A stretch of DNA of 64,000 bases from Undibacterium cyanobacteriorum (GCF_031326225.1 NZ_CP133720.1:2294001-2358000); one strand, 5' to 3'; shown: positions 1 to 9,583, counted from the first letter of the stretch. The notes: generated by a model from the letters alone, not told the origin. Numbers and translations are program-made.

Positions 1-1
1 G

Positions 2-934
2 TTCACCGGTATTGGTTGCAGTTCTTTAGCTGACTTGCGCCAACTGCCGCGTCCAGGATTACAGCGACGCTGTGGTAAAGACTTATTACATCAACTAGAT
101 CTCGCTTTTGGAGATGCGCATGAGGTATATCAATGGCTGGAAATGCCGAAACAATTTCACGCACGTTTAGAGTTGCCGGATCGATTCGAACATGCTGAGC
201 TGATTTTTCATTTCGCCCGCGTTTTGATTGTGCAATTGTGCGGGTGGCTTAGCCAACAGCAATTAGCCGTGAATTGCCTTGAGTTTGCCTTTGAACATGA
301 GCGAGGACGCCAAGCGCGTGTTCCCACACTATTGCGTATCCCTTTGGCACAAGCACATTGGCGCGAAGAGCATCTATCAAAACTTCTAAAGGAGCATCTA
401 GCGCAAATACAATTTGATGCTCCTGCGATTGCTATTCGTTTAGAAGCCTTACAAGTAACAGCAATGCATGCGCCGAATGCCGATTTATTTCCGGAGCCCG
501 GTGGTAATCAAGAAGAGCAAAGTAAATTAATGGAGCTCTTAGTCGCTCGTCTGGGCGCAGAAAACGTGCTCTACCCAGCTCCACAAGCCGATCATCGACC
601 CGAGGTGGCGAATCAGTGGGTCTCCATTTTAGAAAAAACAAAAACAACATCGCCCTCACCTCGACCAAGCTCATGCCGCCCCGCTTGGCTGTTGCCACAA
701 CCACAGTTATTAGAGGTTCGAAGACATCGGCCACATTATCAATCAGTGCTGAAACTAATGTCTCCCGCTGAACGCATTGAAGCCGGTTGGTGGAATGGTC
801 AACTCGTCACACGCGATTATTTCATCGCAGAAAACGCGCAGCATGTGCGATGTTGGATTTATCGCGAACGCATAGGACATGCACAACAAGCCGAAGACGA
901 TGAAGTGTGGTATCTGCATGGCATTTTCGGCTAA
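2..934 (+). CDS. imuB: ImuB-like Y-family polymerase homolog, C-terminal part (5' end outside window)
   Basis: This is the C-terminal ~310 residues of an ImuB-type protein, the non-catalytic Y-family polymerase homolog that links ImuA and DnaE2 to the sliding clamp during SOS translesion synthesis. The frame is open from base 2, so the true start lies upstream of the window. The first residues (GIGCSSLADLRQLPRPGLQR) fit the helix-hairpin-helix/thumb of Y-family polymerases. The last part, with WWNGQLVTRDYF, CWIYRE and WYLHGIFG, is typical of ImuB C-termini. It ends 15 bases before dnaE2 on the same strand, the usual imuA-imuB-dnaE2 order. The SOS operator would be upstream and is not visible. 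The family call is firm; function is inferred from the family and the pairing with dnaE2. Confidence 0.88.
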   Translation, partial: FTGIGCSSLADLRQLPRPGLQRRCGKDLLHQLDLAFGDAHEVYQWLEMPKQFHARLELPDRFEHAELIFHFARVLIVQLCGWLSQQQLAVNCLEFAFEHERGRQARVPTLLRIPLAQAHWREEHLSKLLKEHLAQIQFDAPAIAIRLEALQVTAMHAPNADLFPEPGGNQEEQSKLMELLVARLGAENVLYPAPQADHRPEVANQWVSILEKTKTTSPSPRPSSCRPAWLLPQPQLLEVRRHRPHYQSVLKLMSPAERIEAGWWNGQLVTRDYFIAENAQHVRCWIYRERIGHAQQAEDDEVWYLHGIFG

Positions 935-949
935 TCCTTCGTACTATTT

Positions 950-3900
950 ATGGCTCTTTTTATGCTGCCGCATTACGCTGAACTTTTTTGCTTTTCCAAC
1001 TTCACTTTTCTGCATGGCGCTTCGCATGCGGAAGAGCTCGTTGCGCGTGCAGTCAAGTTGGGTTATCACGCTTTAGCGATTACCGATGAATGCTCGTTGG
1101 CAGGAGTGGTACGTGCTCATGACGAAGCTAAGAAACAGGGTTTAACGCTCTTAATTGGCAGTTATTTTCAACTGAGTGAAGATGTCGATGATCCAGAATT
1201 GGGGCAAATGCGTTTAATCGTGATTGCGCAAAACCGCGAAGGCTATGGCAATTTGTGCGAGCTCATCACGCAAGCACGCCTACGCCAAGATGTCACAAAA
1301 GGTAGTTATCGATTACAAGCGCATGATTTTTCTCACCCGATAGAATCTCTGCATCACATACGTGCTCTGCCACATTGTCTATTGATTTTATTGCCCGACT
1401 ATCCCATCGATCACACCTGCTTTGAGCGGCAAGTTACATGGGCCAAAGCTCTATTTGGTGAGCGTCTGTATCTCGGCCTGAATTTGTTGATGCAAGCCAT
1501 GGACGATTGGCAGCAATATCAAGTGCAGCGCATCGCTCAGCAGGCACAATTGCCCGTGGTTGCGCTCGGTCATGTTTGTATGCACGTGCGCTCACGTAAG
1601 CCTTTACAAGATACGTTGACGGCGATACGTGTGAGTAAGCCGATTGCGGAATGTGGATACGAGCTAGCGCCAAACGCAGAGCAACATTTACGTTCACGTT
1701 TAAGGCTAGGCAATATTTATCCTGCTGCGAGTTTGCAAGAAACCATACGTCTGGCAAATCGTTGTAACTTTTCGCTCGACGAACTGCGCTATGAATATCC
1801 CGACGAGCTGGTGCCTGCAGGCATGACGCCAGCCGTTTATCTGCGACAAGAAGTGTATAAGGGAGCGCAAAAACGCTATCCGCATGGCGTTCCAAACGAA
1901 GTGCGTAACAAGATCGAACATGAGCTACATCTGATTAATGATTTGGCTTACGAAGCTTATTTTTTGACGGTTTATGACATTGTGCGCTATGCACGATCGC
2001 AAGACATCTTATGTCAAGGTCGCGGCTCGGCAGCCAATTCCGTCGTGTGCTATTGCCTGCACATTACTGAAGTGAGTCCTGAAAATGGCATCTTGTTATT
2101 CGAACGTTTTTTGTCGAAAGAACGTGGCGAACCACCCGACATCGATGTCGATTTTGAACATCAACGTCGAGAAGAGGTTATCCAATATCTGTATCGAAAA
2201 TATGGCCGCCATCGCACGGCTTTAGCCGCTGCCGTGCATACGTATCGTCCACGTGGAGCGCTGCGCGAAGTGGGTAAAGCTTTGGGCGTTGATATGAGTC
2301 TGATTGATGCCGTTGCTAAGTCTCATCGCTGGTTTGATAGTAAGCATGCGCTCTTAGAACGCTTCACTGAAAGTGGTTTAGACCCACATTCACCGATTGC
2401 AGAACAATGGGCTAGCTTAGTCACGCAGCTGCTTGGCTTTCCACGGCATCTCTCACAACATAGCGGCGGCTTTGTCATCGCACGCGACAAACTATCACGC
2501 TTGGTGCCGATAGAGAATGCCAGCATGAAGGATCGTAGCGTGATTCAATGGGACAAAGATGATTTGGAATCTCTCGGTCTATTGAAGGTCGATGTGCTCG
2601 CCTTGGGCATGCTTTCCGCACTCAAACGCTCACTCAATCTAATGGCGACACTGCCTGGTCGACCTAGTCAAATTCAAGATATTCCACAAGAGGACAAAGC
2701 AACTTATGACATGATCTGCAAAGCCGATACCGTCGGTGTATTCCAAATTGAATCGCGCGCTCAAATGGGCATGCTGCCTCGCTTACGGCCACGTACTTTT
2801 TATGATTTGGTGATTCAAGTAGCAATTGTACGCCCGGGGCCAATACAAGGTGGCATGGTGCATCCCTATCTGCGGCGACGCCAAGGATTAGAACCCGTTA
2901 GTTACCCTAAGCCCGCCATCGAACGGATTTTGTCACGCACTTTAGGGGTTCCGATTTTCCAAGAACAAGTCATGCAAATCGCGATGGCAGCAGCCGATTT
3001 TAGTCCTGGCGAAGCCGATGAATTGCGACGCGCCATGGCTGCATGGAAGCGTAAAGGTGGTTTGATGCATTATAAAGACCGCATCATCAATACCATGGTT
3101 AAAAATGGCTACGAGGAATCCTTTGCGAGCGGCGTTTTTAACCAAATGCTGGGATTTGGTGAGTACGGTTTTCCAGAAAGCCATGCCGCCAGTTTTGCTT
3201 TGCTAACCTATGCCAGCTGCTGGATCAAATGCCACGAGCCAGCCGTCTTTCTATGCTCGCTCTTGAACTCACAACCCATGGGATTTTATTCGCCCTCACA
3301 GTTAGTACAAGATGCACGTCGTCACGGCATTGAGATTCGTCCGATTGATGTTGCCTTCAGTGATTGGGATGCGCGTTTAGAAGATGTCGAACAGAGCGCG
3401 CCAATGCTTACTGAATCACGTAAGCATCATGAACAAATTTCTCCCGAGCGCTTACGACAGCCAGCAGTACGCTTAGGCATGTCTTTGCTACGCAATATGT
3501 CTCAAGAGGCGGCACAGCGCATTAGTCTTGCACGCCGTGAGCGCGCCTTTAGCGATGTCAATGATTTGGCACGCCGCGCGCAACTACGCCGCGCCGATGT
3601 TGAAGCCCTGGCTGCCGGCAATGCTTTACGATCTTTGGCAGGACATCGGCGCCAAGCTATTTGGCAAGCGATCGCCGCCGTACCTGATAAAGATCTATTA
3701 CATGCGACGACTTTGGAAGAAGCACCCGCACATTTAGCAGCACCAAGTGAGGCACAAGAAATTGTTGGGGATTATCACAGCCAAGGATTGACGCTAGGTC
3801 GCCATCCCATCGCTTTGTTGCGGCAGCGCTTACTCAAACAGCGTTTTTTGCCTGCCGATGTTTTACACACATTTCAGAATCGACAGTTTGCTCGAGGCTG

Positions 3901-4165
3901 CGGCATTGTCACAGTGCGCCAACGCCCCGGTACGGCCAAAGGCGTTTTATTTGTGACGATTGAAGATGAGACTGGCCCTATCAATGTCATCGTTTGGCCA
4001 GATCTCGTCGAAAAACAAAGACGAGAAGTCTTGAATGCACGGTTGTTGGGTGTCTATGGCATTTGGCAAACTGATGGACGGGTGCATCATCTGATTGCCA
4101 AACGTTTAGTCGATTTAACGCATCTACTCGGTGAGTTGGAAAGTGGCAGTCGAAATTTTTGCTAG
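950..4165 (+). CDS. dnaE2: Error-prone DNA polymerase DnaE2 (ImuC)
   Basis: Alpha subunit-like C-family polymerase of 1071 residues that extends across lesions as part of the ImuA-ImuB-DnaE2 mutasome. The N-terminus (AELFCFSNFTFLHGASHAEE) begins the PHP domain. The polymerase active site is visible as PDIDVDF at residues 396-402, with Asp399 and Asp401 matching the first two catalytic aspartates of DnaE. The third is in KVDVLALGML near residue 550. A fingers region (RPGPIQGGMVHPYLRRR), tandem HhH motifs near residue 860 and an OB fold near residue 970 follow. The length fits DnaE2, which is shorter than replicative DnaE (about 1160). It lies 15 bases after imuB. No clear ribosome site separates ATG 950 from ATG 962, so the start is uncertain by four codons. 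Confidence 0.95.
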   Translation: MALFMLPHYAELFCFSNFTFLHGASHAEELVARAVKLGYHALAITDECSLAGVVRAHDEAKKQGLTLLIGSYFQLSEDVDDPELGQMRLIVIAQNREGYGNLCELITQARLRQDVTKGSYRLQAHDFSHPIESLHHIRALPHCLLILLPDYPIDHTCFERQVTWAKALFGERLYLGLNLLMQAMDDWQQYQVQRIAQQAQLPVVALGHVCMHVRSRKPLQDTLTAIRVSKPIAECGYELAPNAEQHLRSRLRLGNIYPAASLQETIRLANRCNFSLDELRYEYPDELVPAGMTPAVYLRQEVYKGAQKRYPHGVPNEVRNKIEHELHLINDLAYEAYFLTVYDIVRYARSQDILCQGRGSAANSVVCYCLHITEVSPENGILLFERFLSKERGEPPDIDVDFEHQRREEVIQYLYRKYGRHRTALAAAVHTYRPRGALREVGKALGVDMSLIDAVAKSHRWFDSKHALLERFTESGLDPHSPIAEQWASLVTQLLGFPRHLSQHSGGFVIARDKLSRLVPIENASMKDRSVIQWDKDDLESLGLLKVDVLALGMLSALKRSLNLMATLPGRPSQIQDIPQEDKATYDMICKADTVGVFQIESRAQMGMLPRLRPRTFYDLVIQVAIVRPGPIQGGMVHPYLRRRQGLEPVSYPKPAIERILSRTLGVPIFQEQVMQIAMAAADFSPGEADELRRAMAAWKRKGGLMHYKDRIINTMVKNGYEESFASGVFNQMLGFGEYGFPESHAASFALLTYASCWIKCHEPAVFLCSLLNSQPMGFYSPSQLVQDARRHGIEIRPIDVAFSDWDARLEDVEQSAPMLTESRKHHEQISPERLRQPAVRLGMSLLRNMSQEAAQRISLARRERAFSDVNDLARRAQLRRADVEALAAGNALRSLAGHRRQAIWQAIAAVPDKDLLHATTLEEAPAHLAAPSEAQEIVGDYHSQGLTLGRHPIALLRQRLLKQRFLPADVLHTFQNRQFARGCGIVTVRQRPGTAKGVLFVTIEDETGPINVIVWPDLVEKQRREVLNARLLGVYGIWQTDGRVHHLIAKRLVDLTHLLGELESGSRNFC

Positions 4166-4198
4166 CAAACTAAAGCGTGCTCGAATAAAGATCCCCTT

Positions 4199-4660
4199 TT
4201 ACAAGCCTTTGCTCATATGCACATGATCAATACCGGCTTCGAGGAAAATATCACCTTCACGTTCGAAACCTTCACGCAGATAAAAACTCTCGGCCGTGGT
4301 CTGTGCGTTGAGCTGTACGCGCGTATGGCCACGCATTTTGGCTTGATCCATCAGCGTCCGCAAAATCGCTGCACCCACACCACAGTTACGCGCACGATTT
4401 AACACCGCCATCCGCCCCATATGACCATCTGGTAGCAGCCGTCCTGTACCGATTGGCCTATCTTCTTCATCATAGGCCACCGCATGGAGGCATTGCACAT
4501 CCATGATGTCCCACTCGAGTTCAGCGGGGATTTTTTGTTCAAAGACGAAAACTTCAGTGCGAATTGATTGAGCGTCTTCTTGTAAGTCGCTCCATTCTCC
4601 AAGTTCAATTCGAAAACGCGGGGCTGCAGAAAGTTTACTTCGACTAGGGTTTGATGACAT
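4199..4660 (-). CDS. GNAT family N-acetyltransferase (YjcF/ElaA-like)
   Basis: Protein of 153 residues with a single GNAT fold, expected to transfer acetyl from acetyl-CoA to an amine. The region GRMAVLNRARNCGVGAAIL (about residues 83-101) is the acetyl-CoA-binding motif A (R-x-x-G-x-G/A form). The C-terminal AESFYLREGFEREGDIFLEA is the family's last strand-helix unit. The N-terminal RTEVFVFEQKIP resembles the YjcF/ElaA subgroup. The gene converges on dnaE2 with only about 30 bases between the stop codons. It lies just downstream of the SDR gene on the same strand and may be read with it. The substrate cannot be told from sequence. Confidence 0.85.
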   Translation of the reverse strand: MSSNPSRSKLSAAPRFRIELGEWSDLQEDAQSIRTEVFVFEQKIPAELEWDIMDVQCLHAVAYDEEDRPIGTGRLLPDGHMGRMAVLNRARNCGVGAAILRTLMDQAKMRGHTRVQLNAQTTAESFYLREGFEREGDIFLEAGIDHVHMSKGL

Positions 4661-4690
4661 GGTTGATGTGGAGTAGAAAAAGAAAACGAC

Positions 4691-5602
4691 TTAGTCTTTG
4701 GCGTTTTCGGCCATTTTATTGAGTAACATTGTACGGATATGCGGCGCAGTTTTGTAGGGATCGCTAGGATTTTGTTGTTTCAAGATATCATCCATACGAT
4801 CTTTCACCAAGCCTAGCGCTCCAGGATGCGAGTAAATGTAGAACTGCTCTTTCTCGATCGCTTCAAACGTTAGGTTAGCAATATCACGCGCCGACACTTT
4901 ACTGGAGACAATCGCTCGTTCAATCATAAATTGTGCAGCTTTCTGGCTAGCGGTCGGCTCGCTACTCGGCAAGTGGGCTGGGCGATTCCGTGCTGATTGG
5001 CTAATGCCTGTCGGCACAAAATAGGGGCAAATCACTGAGGTATGGATAGGAGCCTCAACCAGTTTCAGGTCTTGATACAGACATTCGCTCAATGCCACGA
5101 TCGCGTGCTTAGTGGTGTCATAAATACTGGATAAAGGTGTCGATAAGAAGCCCGCCATCGAAGCCGTATTCACGATATGTCCTTCGTAATTCGGGTCGTG
5201 CTTGGCACATTCCAGCATGAGATTGGTAAAAATACGCACCCCATGAATAACACCCCAAACATTGACACCCATGACCCATTCCCAGTCCTCGTGAGTGTGT
5301 TCCCAGATCAAACCAGAGCTAGAGACGCCGGCATTATTAAACACCAGATGTACGTTACCGTAGCGTTCCATGGTAGCGTCAGCAAGTGCTTGAACTTGCT
5401 TCTTATCGCTGACATCACATTGAATGGCGAGGACTTCTGCACCTTGATCTTCAAGGTCTTCGCGAATGAAATAGAGAGAATTTTCTTGAATGTCGGCCAG
5501 CACAATTTTCATCTTGAGGCGTGCTGCCTTTAAGGCAAACTCACGCCCAAAGCCACTACCGGCGCCGGTAATGACCGCCACTCTGCCATCAAATGTCTTC
5601 AT
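4691..5602 (-). CDS. SDR family NAD(P)-dependent oxidoreductase
   Basis: Classical short-chain dehydrogenase of 303 residues. The Rossmann motif TGAGSGFG is at residues 12-19, NNAG at 89-92, and the catalytic Ser148, Tyr161 and Lys165 (YDTTK) are present. It probably oxidises or reduces a hydroxyl/keto group on a lipid-like or acyl substrate, but no substrate signature is visible. The start ATG at 5602 is preceded by AGAGGAGAGCGAAC, a strong ribosome site; an upstream in-frame start at 5629 is less likely. It heads the GNAT gene and follows the MDR oxidoreductase on the minus strand. The C-terminal extension of about 50 residues beyond the core fold is common in this SDR subgroup. Confidence 0.9.
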   Translation of the reverse strand: MKTFDGRVAVITGAGSGFGREFALKAARLKMKIVLADIQENSLYFIREDLEDQGAEVLAIQCDVSDKKQVQALADATMERYGNVHLVFNNAGVSSSGLIWEHTHEDWEWVMGVNVWGVIHGVRIFTNLMLECAKHDPNYEGHIVNTASMAGFLSTPLSSIYDTTKHAIVALSECLYQDLKLVEAPIHTSVICPYFVPTGISQSARNRPAHLPSSEPTASQKAAQFMIERAIVSSKVSARDIANLTFEAIEKEQFYIYSHPGALGLVKDRMDDILKQQNPSDPYKTAPHIRTMLLNKMAENAKD

Positions 5603-5713
5603 GTTCGCTCTCCTCTTGAGTGCACACAAACGTCGCCCATCGGGGACGACTCAACATCCAGCATGAAAAATAAGTGCGAAGCTTCAGTCCGGCAGGACAA
5701 CTGTTCCCTGGCT

Positions 5714-6727
5714 TTATTCGGGCAGCAAACGTACCAACTGCTTACCGAAATTCTTGCCTTTTAATAAACCAAGGAAGGCTTCCGGTGCTGCCGCCAAGTC
5801 CGGCGCAATGCTTTCTTTGAACTTGATCTTACCACTAGCAACCAAAGATCCCAATTCTTTCAGGCCCTGCGGCCACAAATCCATGTGTTCCGAGATAATA
5901 AAACCACGAACTGTGAGTCTTTGTGTCAGTAAAACTCGGGCATTCTTGATCGGAAGTTCTTCTGATTCATAGCCAGCGATCATCCCGCATAAGGCGATCC
6001 GCCCAAAAGGATTCATGCGCAAAAGGCAAGCATCAAACACTTCACCGCCAACATTTTCAAAAATAGCATCGATTCCTTGAGGACTTGCAGCGATCAATTG
6101 CTGTTGCCAATCTTGGCTCTTGTAATCGACACAAGCATCAAAACCTAATTGATTGACGACATACTCGCATTTCTCTGAACCGCCAGCAATACCGATTACA
6201 CGACAGCCTTGCAACTTGGCCAGCTGCCCAACGACGCTACCCACAGCGCCACTTGCTGCAGACACCAAGACCGTTTCCCCCGCCTTTACCTGCATGATTT
6301 GGGTTAAACCATACCATGCGGTCATCCCTGGCATCCCCACCGCTCCCAAATAGGCTGAGAGCGGGATGTGACTTGTATCGAGTTTGCGTAGAAGCACCCC
6401 GTCGGATACGCCCATCTCGGCCCATCCCATCATGCCTATCACTTTTTCACCTACGGTAAAGCGCGCATTTTTTGTGGCGACAATTGTTCCGACCGTACCA
6501 CCAATCATGGTTTCGTTGAGCGCTTGCGGATCCGCGTAGCCACGTTCGGCATTCATCCGTACCCGCATATAGGGATCAAGTGAGAGAAAGTGATTCTTGA
6601 TGAGCACTTGTCCCTCAGTCAGTTCGGGAATATCGAGTGTCTCTAAACGGAAATTATCGACACTGGCATGTTGTTGAGGACGTGATGCAAGCACGATGCG
6701 CCGATACTGTTTTGGAATGTCGTTCAT
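5714..6727 (-). CDS. NADP-dependent zinc-free MDR oxidoreductase (CurA / LTB4 12-HD type)
   Basis: Protein of 337 residues of the zinc-independent medium-chain dehydrogenase/reductase family. Members reduce the double bond of alpha,beta-unsaturated ketones or 15-oxo-prostaglandin-like compounds with NADPH. The N-terminus has LSLDPYMRVRM, typical of this group. The nucleotide fold contains VSAASGAVGSVVGQLAKLQG (about residues 155-174), followed by GIAGGSEKCEYV and ENVGGEVFDA. No structural-zinc cysteine cluster is seen. It lies in a minus-strand series with an SDR, a thioesterase and a thiolase, so a role in breaking down enoyl or enone compounds is plausible but inferred. Confidence 0.9.
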   Translation of the reverse strand: MNDIPKQYRRIVLASRPQQHASVDNFRLETLDIPELTEGQVLIKNHFLSLDPYMRVRMNAERGYADPQALNETMIGGTVGTIVATKNARFTVGEKVIGMMGWAEMGVSDGVLLRKLDTSHIPLSAYLGAVGMPGMTAWYGLTQIMQVKAGETVLVSAASGAVGSVVGQLAKLQGCRVIGIAGGSEKCEYVVNQLGFDACVDYKSQDWQQQLIAASPQGIDAIFENVGGEVFDACLLRMNPFGRIALCGMIAGYESEELPIKNARVLLTQRLTVRGFIISEHMDLWPQGLKELGSLVASGKIKFKESIAPDLAAAPEAFLGLLKGKNFGKQLVRLLPE

Positions 6728-6833
6728 AGTTGTGAATCAAGATCAATATCGAGAATGTGGATGACTCTCAGTTTATTTCAAAATGAAGCCTAGCGAAGAT
6801 TTGGAACTGGGAACATCTGAACATTTGTTGCGT

Positions 6834-7280
6834 CTAGTCAGAGCCACCAAGTCTCTGCAAACCAGCTTTCGCACGCAGGCTGCGTAAATACTTATACGTT
6901 GCATTGGCTTTCGCTACCAACTTATCGCCACACCAAATTTCGCCATCACAAAAACACATGGTCGCCGATTGATGATAGGCATGACCTCGCGCTTCCAGTC
7001 GAGCTCCTGTGACACCACCGGGTTGCAGGAAGGTGGTTTTCATCTCGACGGTCACAACCCCTTTCTGGTCATCATGCAAGGAGCGCCCTGCCATCGCCAT
7101 CACCACATCGAGCATGCTCATCAGCACGCCACCATGCGTAATCTGCCAACTATTCATGTGGGCATCTTGAAGATCTAAAGATATCTTGGCTCGACCATCG
7201 GCCATTTCTTCACTGATGATTCCCAGTTGTTCCAAAAAAGGATTGGGAATGCTCGAAATATTTTGTTTGTTTTCACTCAT
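6834..7280 (-). CDS. PaaI-family hotdog thioesterase
   Basis: Protein of 148 residues with the hotdog thioesterase signature. SWQITHGGVLMSMLDVVMAM (about residues 44-63) carries the HGG turn and the acidic residue used for catalysis in the PaaI/4HBT group, and VTVEMKTTFLQPG forms the central strand. Family members hydrolyse acyl-CoA thioesters in the cytoplasm. It sits between the thiolase and the MDR oxidoreductase genes on the same strand with gaps of about 105-130 bases. This suggests a shared acyl-CoA role without proof of one transcript. The acyl specificity is unknown. Confidence 0.85.
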   Translation of the reverse strand: MSENKQNISSIPNPFLEQLGIISEEMADGRAKISLDLQDAHMNSWQITHGGVLMSMLDVVMAMAGRSLHDDQKGVVTVEMKTTFLQPGGVTGARLEARGHAYHQSATMCFCDGEIWCGDKLVAKANATYKYLRSLRAKAGLQRLGGSD

Positions 7281-7354
7281 TGCATTAAGACACTTTGTGA
7301 GACGCTTTTTGAAACCCTTTTTTTAAACGCTTCTCAGCCTCTTCCTTCAATCGA

Positions 7355-7380
7355 AACTTGGAACTTGGAACCTGGAACCT
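7355..7380. repeat. Tandem heptamer repeat (AACTTGG / AACCTGG)
   Basis: Three full copies and a partial copy of a 7-base unit (AACTTGG, AACTTGG, AACCTGG, AACCT) lie in the gap between the thioesterase and thiolase genes. The sequence is outside any gene I can support. Its role is unknown; it may be a slippage-prone simple repeat. Confidence 0.7.
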
Positions 7381-7411
7381 AAATTATTGATCGTCAAGCA
7401 AAGACAAAATA

Positions 7412-8590
7412 TCAGACTACTTCAAACAAACCAGCAGCCCCTTGACCGCCGCCTATGCACATTGTCACGACCACATATTTCACGCCACGGCGTTTCCCCT
7501 CTAGTAGCGCGTGAGCAGTCAAGCGCGCACCAGAAACACCATAAGGATGACCAACTGCAATCGCTCCGCCATTGACATTCAGTCTCTCCATAGGAATGCC
7601 CAAACGATCAGCGCAATACAGGACTTGCACCGCGAAAGCCTCGTTGAGCTCCCACAAACCGATATCCTCGACTTTGAGTCCTGCTTGCTTCAACAATTTT
7701 GGAACTGCGAAAACGGGACCGATTCCCATTTCATCGGGCTCGCATCCGGCCACAGCAAAGCCACGGAAATAACCTAATACAGGGAGGCCGCGAGCTTCTG
7801 CGTGTCGCGCATTCATCACAATCGACATCGCAGCGCCATCGGAAAACTGACTGGCATTGCCTGCGCTAATTACACCATTTTCGACCGCAGGCTTGATCTT
7901 CGCGACCGCCTCATAGTTTGTGCCGGCGCGTATACCTTCATCAGCACTGATGGTCACTTCGCGCTCAGAAACCTGTCCCGTTTCTTTGTCGGTGACTTTC
8001 ATCATCGTCGTTACCGGAATGATTTCGGCATCGAACTTGCCAGCTGCTTGGGCTGCGCTCGCCAAGTTTTGACTACGCACACCGTATTCGTCTTGGCGCT
8101 CACGCGAAATGCCATAACGCTTCGCCACAATTTCTGCGGTCTCCAACATCGGCATATAAACCTCTGGCTTGTGCTGTAATAACCACGGGTCATTCAGCAT
8201 GTGTTTGTTCATCTCATTCTGCACGCAGGAGATCGACTCCACACCACCAGCCGCCAATAGATCCAATTCGCCGGTCATAATCCTTTGTGCCGCAAGTGCA
8301 ATCGCTTGTAGACCGGAGGAGCAATAACGATTGATCGTCATTCCTGGCACAGTGACAGGAGCGCCAGCACGCAAAGCAATTTGACGCGCGATATTGCGGC
8401 CATTTGCGCCTTCTGGAAATGCACAACCAACAATCACATCTTCCAACTCTTGCGCCTCAATGCCTGCGCGGCCTAATGCGCCCATCAATGCGTGTCCACC
8501 CATGGTAGCGCTATGAGTGTTATTAAAAGCGCCCTTCCAAGACTTAGCAAGCGCGGTACGTGCACTTCCCACGATAACTGCTTCGAACAT
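7412..8590 (-). CDS. Acetyl-CoA acetyltransferase (thiolase family)
   Basis: Thiolase of 392 residues, the usual length. The nucleophile is Cys90 in NRYCSSGLQ. His348 lies in GHPYGVSGAR and the second catalytic Cys378 in CIGGGQG. It joins two acetyl-CoA to acetoacetyl-CoA or cleaves 3-ketoacyl-CoA in beta-oxidation. AGGVESIS and NEAFAVQ are also conserved. The start ATG has CAGGAGACCGTA just upstream. It leads the acyl-CoA flavoured minus-strand run. No thiolase accompanies phaC-phaB elsewhere in this window, so this enzyme could also feed PHA synthesis. The sequence cannot tell biosynthetic from degradative use. Confidence 0.92.
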   Translation of the reverse strand: MFEAVIVGSARTALAKSWKGAFNNTHSATMGGHALMGALGRAGIEAQELEDVIVGCAFPEGANGRNIARQIALRAGAPVTVPGMTINRYCSSGLQAIALAAQRIMTGELDLLAAGGVESISCVQNEMNKHMLNDPWLLQHKPEVYMPMLETAEIVAKRYGISRERQDEYGVRSQNLASAAQAAGKFDAEIIPVTTMMKVTDKETGQVSEREVTISADEGIRAGTNYEAVAKIKPAVENGVISAGNASQFSDGAAMSIVMNARHAEARGLPVLGYFRGFAVAGCEPDEMGIGPVFAVPKLLKQAGLKVEDIGLWELNEAFAVQVLYCADRLGIPMERLNVNGGAIAVGHPYGVSGARLTAHALLEGKRRGVKYVVVTMCIGGGQGAAGLFEVV

Positions 8591-8603
8591 TACGGTCTCC
8601 TGA

Positions 8604-8624
8604 TTTCTTATTTCTTATTTCTTA
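8604..8624. repeat. Tandem heptamer repeat (TTTCTTA x3)
   Basis: Three perfect head-to-tail copies of TTTCTTA lie 14 to 34 bases upstream of the thiolase start codon. They fall where the leader or promoter should be, so copy-number change could alter spacing. The function is not known. Confidence 0.75.
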
Positions 8625-8659
8625 TTACTAATTTTTTGATTTAAATTGAGTTGATCTAC

Positions 8660-9583
8660 CTACGTAATATGGGCACTCAGTCTTACCGAGCTACCATTGC
8701 TGTGGAGTTGATACTGAGCCCCTTGAAATAGACTGAGCTTATCTGCGCAATGGCCAAACGGCAGGCCAGTAAATATGGGTATCGACAATTCTTGGCGCAG
8801 GAACCCAATCATCTCATTGAAGTTGTAGCCGTTGTCATGCTCGGCTAATTGGTAAGCCGAGAAGTCACCGAAAATCAAGGCTTTTTGGCTTTCCAAAACG
8901 CCCGCCATCTTCAGCTGCAAGACCATGCGTTCGACGCGATAGGGATGCTCCGCGACATCCTCCAAAAACAAAATGCCGCCGTGCATGCGTGGCATAAATT
9001 CAGTGCCAACTAAATGATTCAACATCGCCAGATTACCGCCCCACAATGGCCCGCACAGCTCAACTTCTTGCGCTAAATCCGATTCAAACACGACCTCCGA
9101 TTTACCTTCGCGCAGTGCCGCTTGAAAATGAGATTGAGTGAATTCACGTAAAGCCGTCAAGGCAAAATCACTACAAAACATCGGGCCACATAAACTACCT
9201 TGATTACTTTTGGCGAGCATGGCCAGTTGAAGCGCATTGATATCGCTAAAACCAATCACTAATTTGTTCGCTGCAGCGATGCGTTCGAAATCAAGATACG
9301 GCAGGATGCGCGACACGCCATAGCTGCCGCGCAAGGACATGACGAGATCAACCTCGGGGTTTTCTAGCGCCTGATAAAACAACTCAATTCTTTGTGTGTC
9401 AGTGGCACCGAAACGTTGAAAACGGCGTTCAGGATCGTAGTAGTTTATGACTTCAAAACCAGCGTTTCTCAATTGTTCTTCACCAAGCTTAAAGTCGGTA
9501 CCAGCTGAGGCTGCGCCACTCAGTGGAACGATCGCGATACAGGGGCGTTTTGTTGAAAAAGCGAGAGAGGGAAAACGTGTCAT
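8660..9583 (-). CDS. ldcA: LD-carboxypeptidase (muramoyltetrapeptide carboxypeptidase, S66 family)
   Basis: Cytoplasmic peptidase of 307 residues that removes the terminal D-alanine from the murein tetrapeptide during peptidoglycan recycling. The nucleophile Ser113 is in the conserved GFSDIN (residues 111-116). The glutamate and histidine of the S66 triad are probably in FLEDVAEHPYRVERM and LPFGHCADKLSL. The N-terminal IAIVPLSGAAS and the SLRGSYGVSRILPYLD segment are also typical. No signal peptide is seen, as expected for a cytosolic recycling enzyme. It is on the same strand as tadA upstream, with a gap of about 130 bases. Confidence 0.92.
   Translation of the reverse strand: MTRFPSLAFSTKRPCIAIVPLSGAASAGTDFKLGEEQLRNAGFEVINYYDPERRFQRFGATDTQRIELFYQALENPEVDLVMSLRGSYGVSRILPYLDFERIAAANKLVIGFSDINALQLAMLAKSNQGSLCGPMFCSDFALTALREFTQSHFQAALREGKSEVVFESDLAQEVELCGPLWGGNLAMLNHLVGTEFMPRMHGGILFLEDVAEHPYRVERMVLQLKMAGVLESQKALIFGDFSAYQLAEHDNGYNFNEMIGFLRQELSIPIFTGLPFGHCADKLSLFQGAQYQLHSNGSSVRLSAHIT

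Noticed and set aside
5640..5665. A hairpin between the MDR oxidoreductase and SDR genes (CGTCGCCC with GGGGACG)
   Set aside because: It has an internal mismatch and only a short T-rich tail on the minus strand, so it is too weak to list as a terminator.
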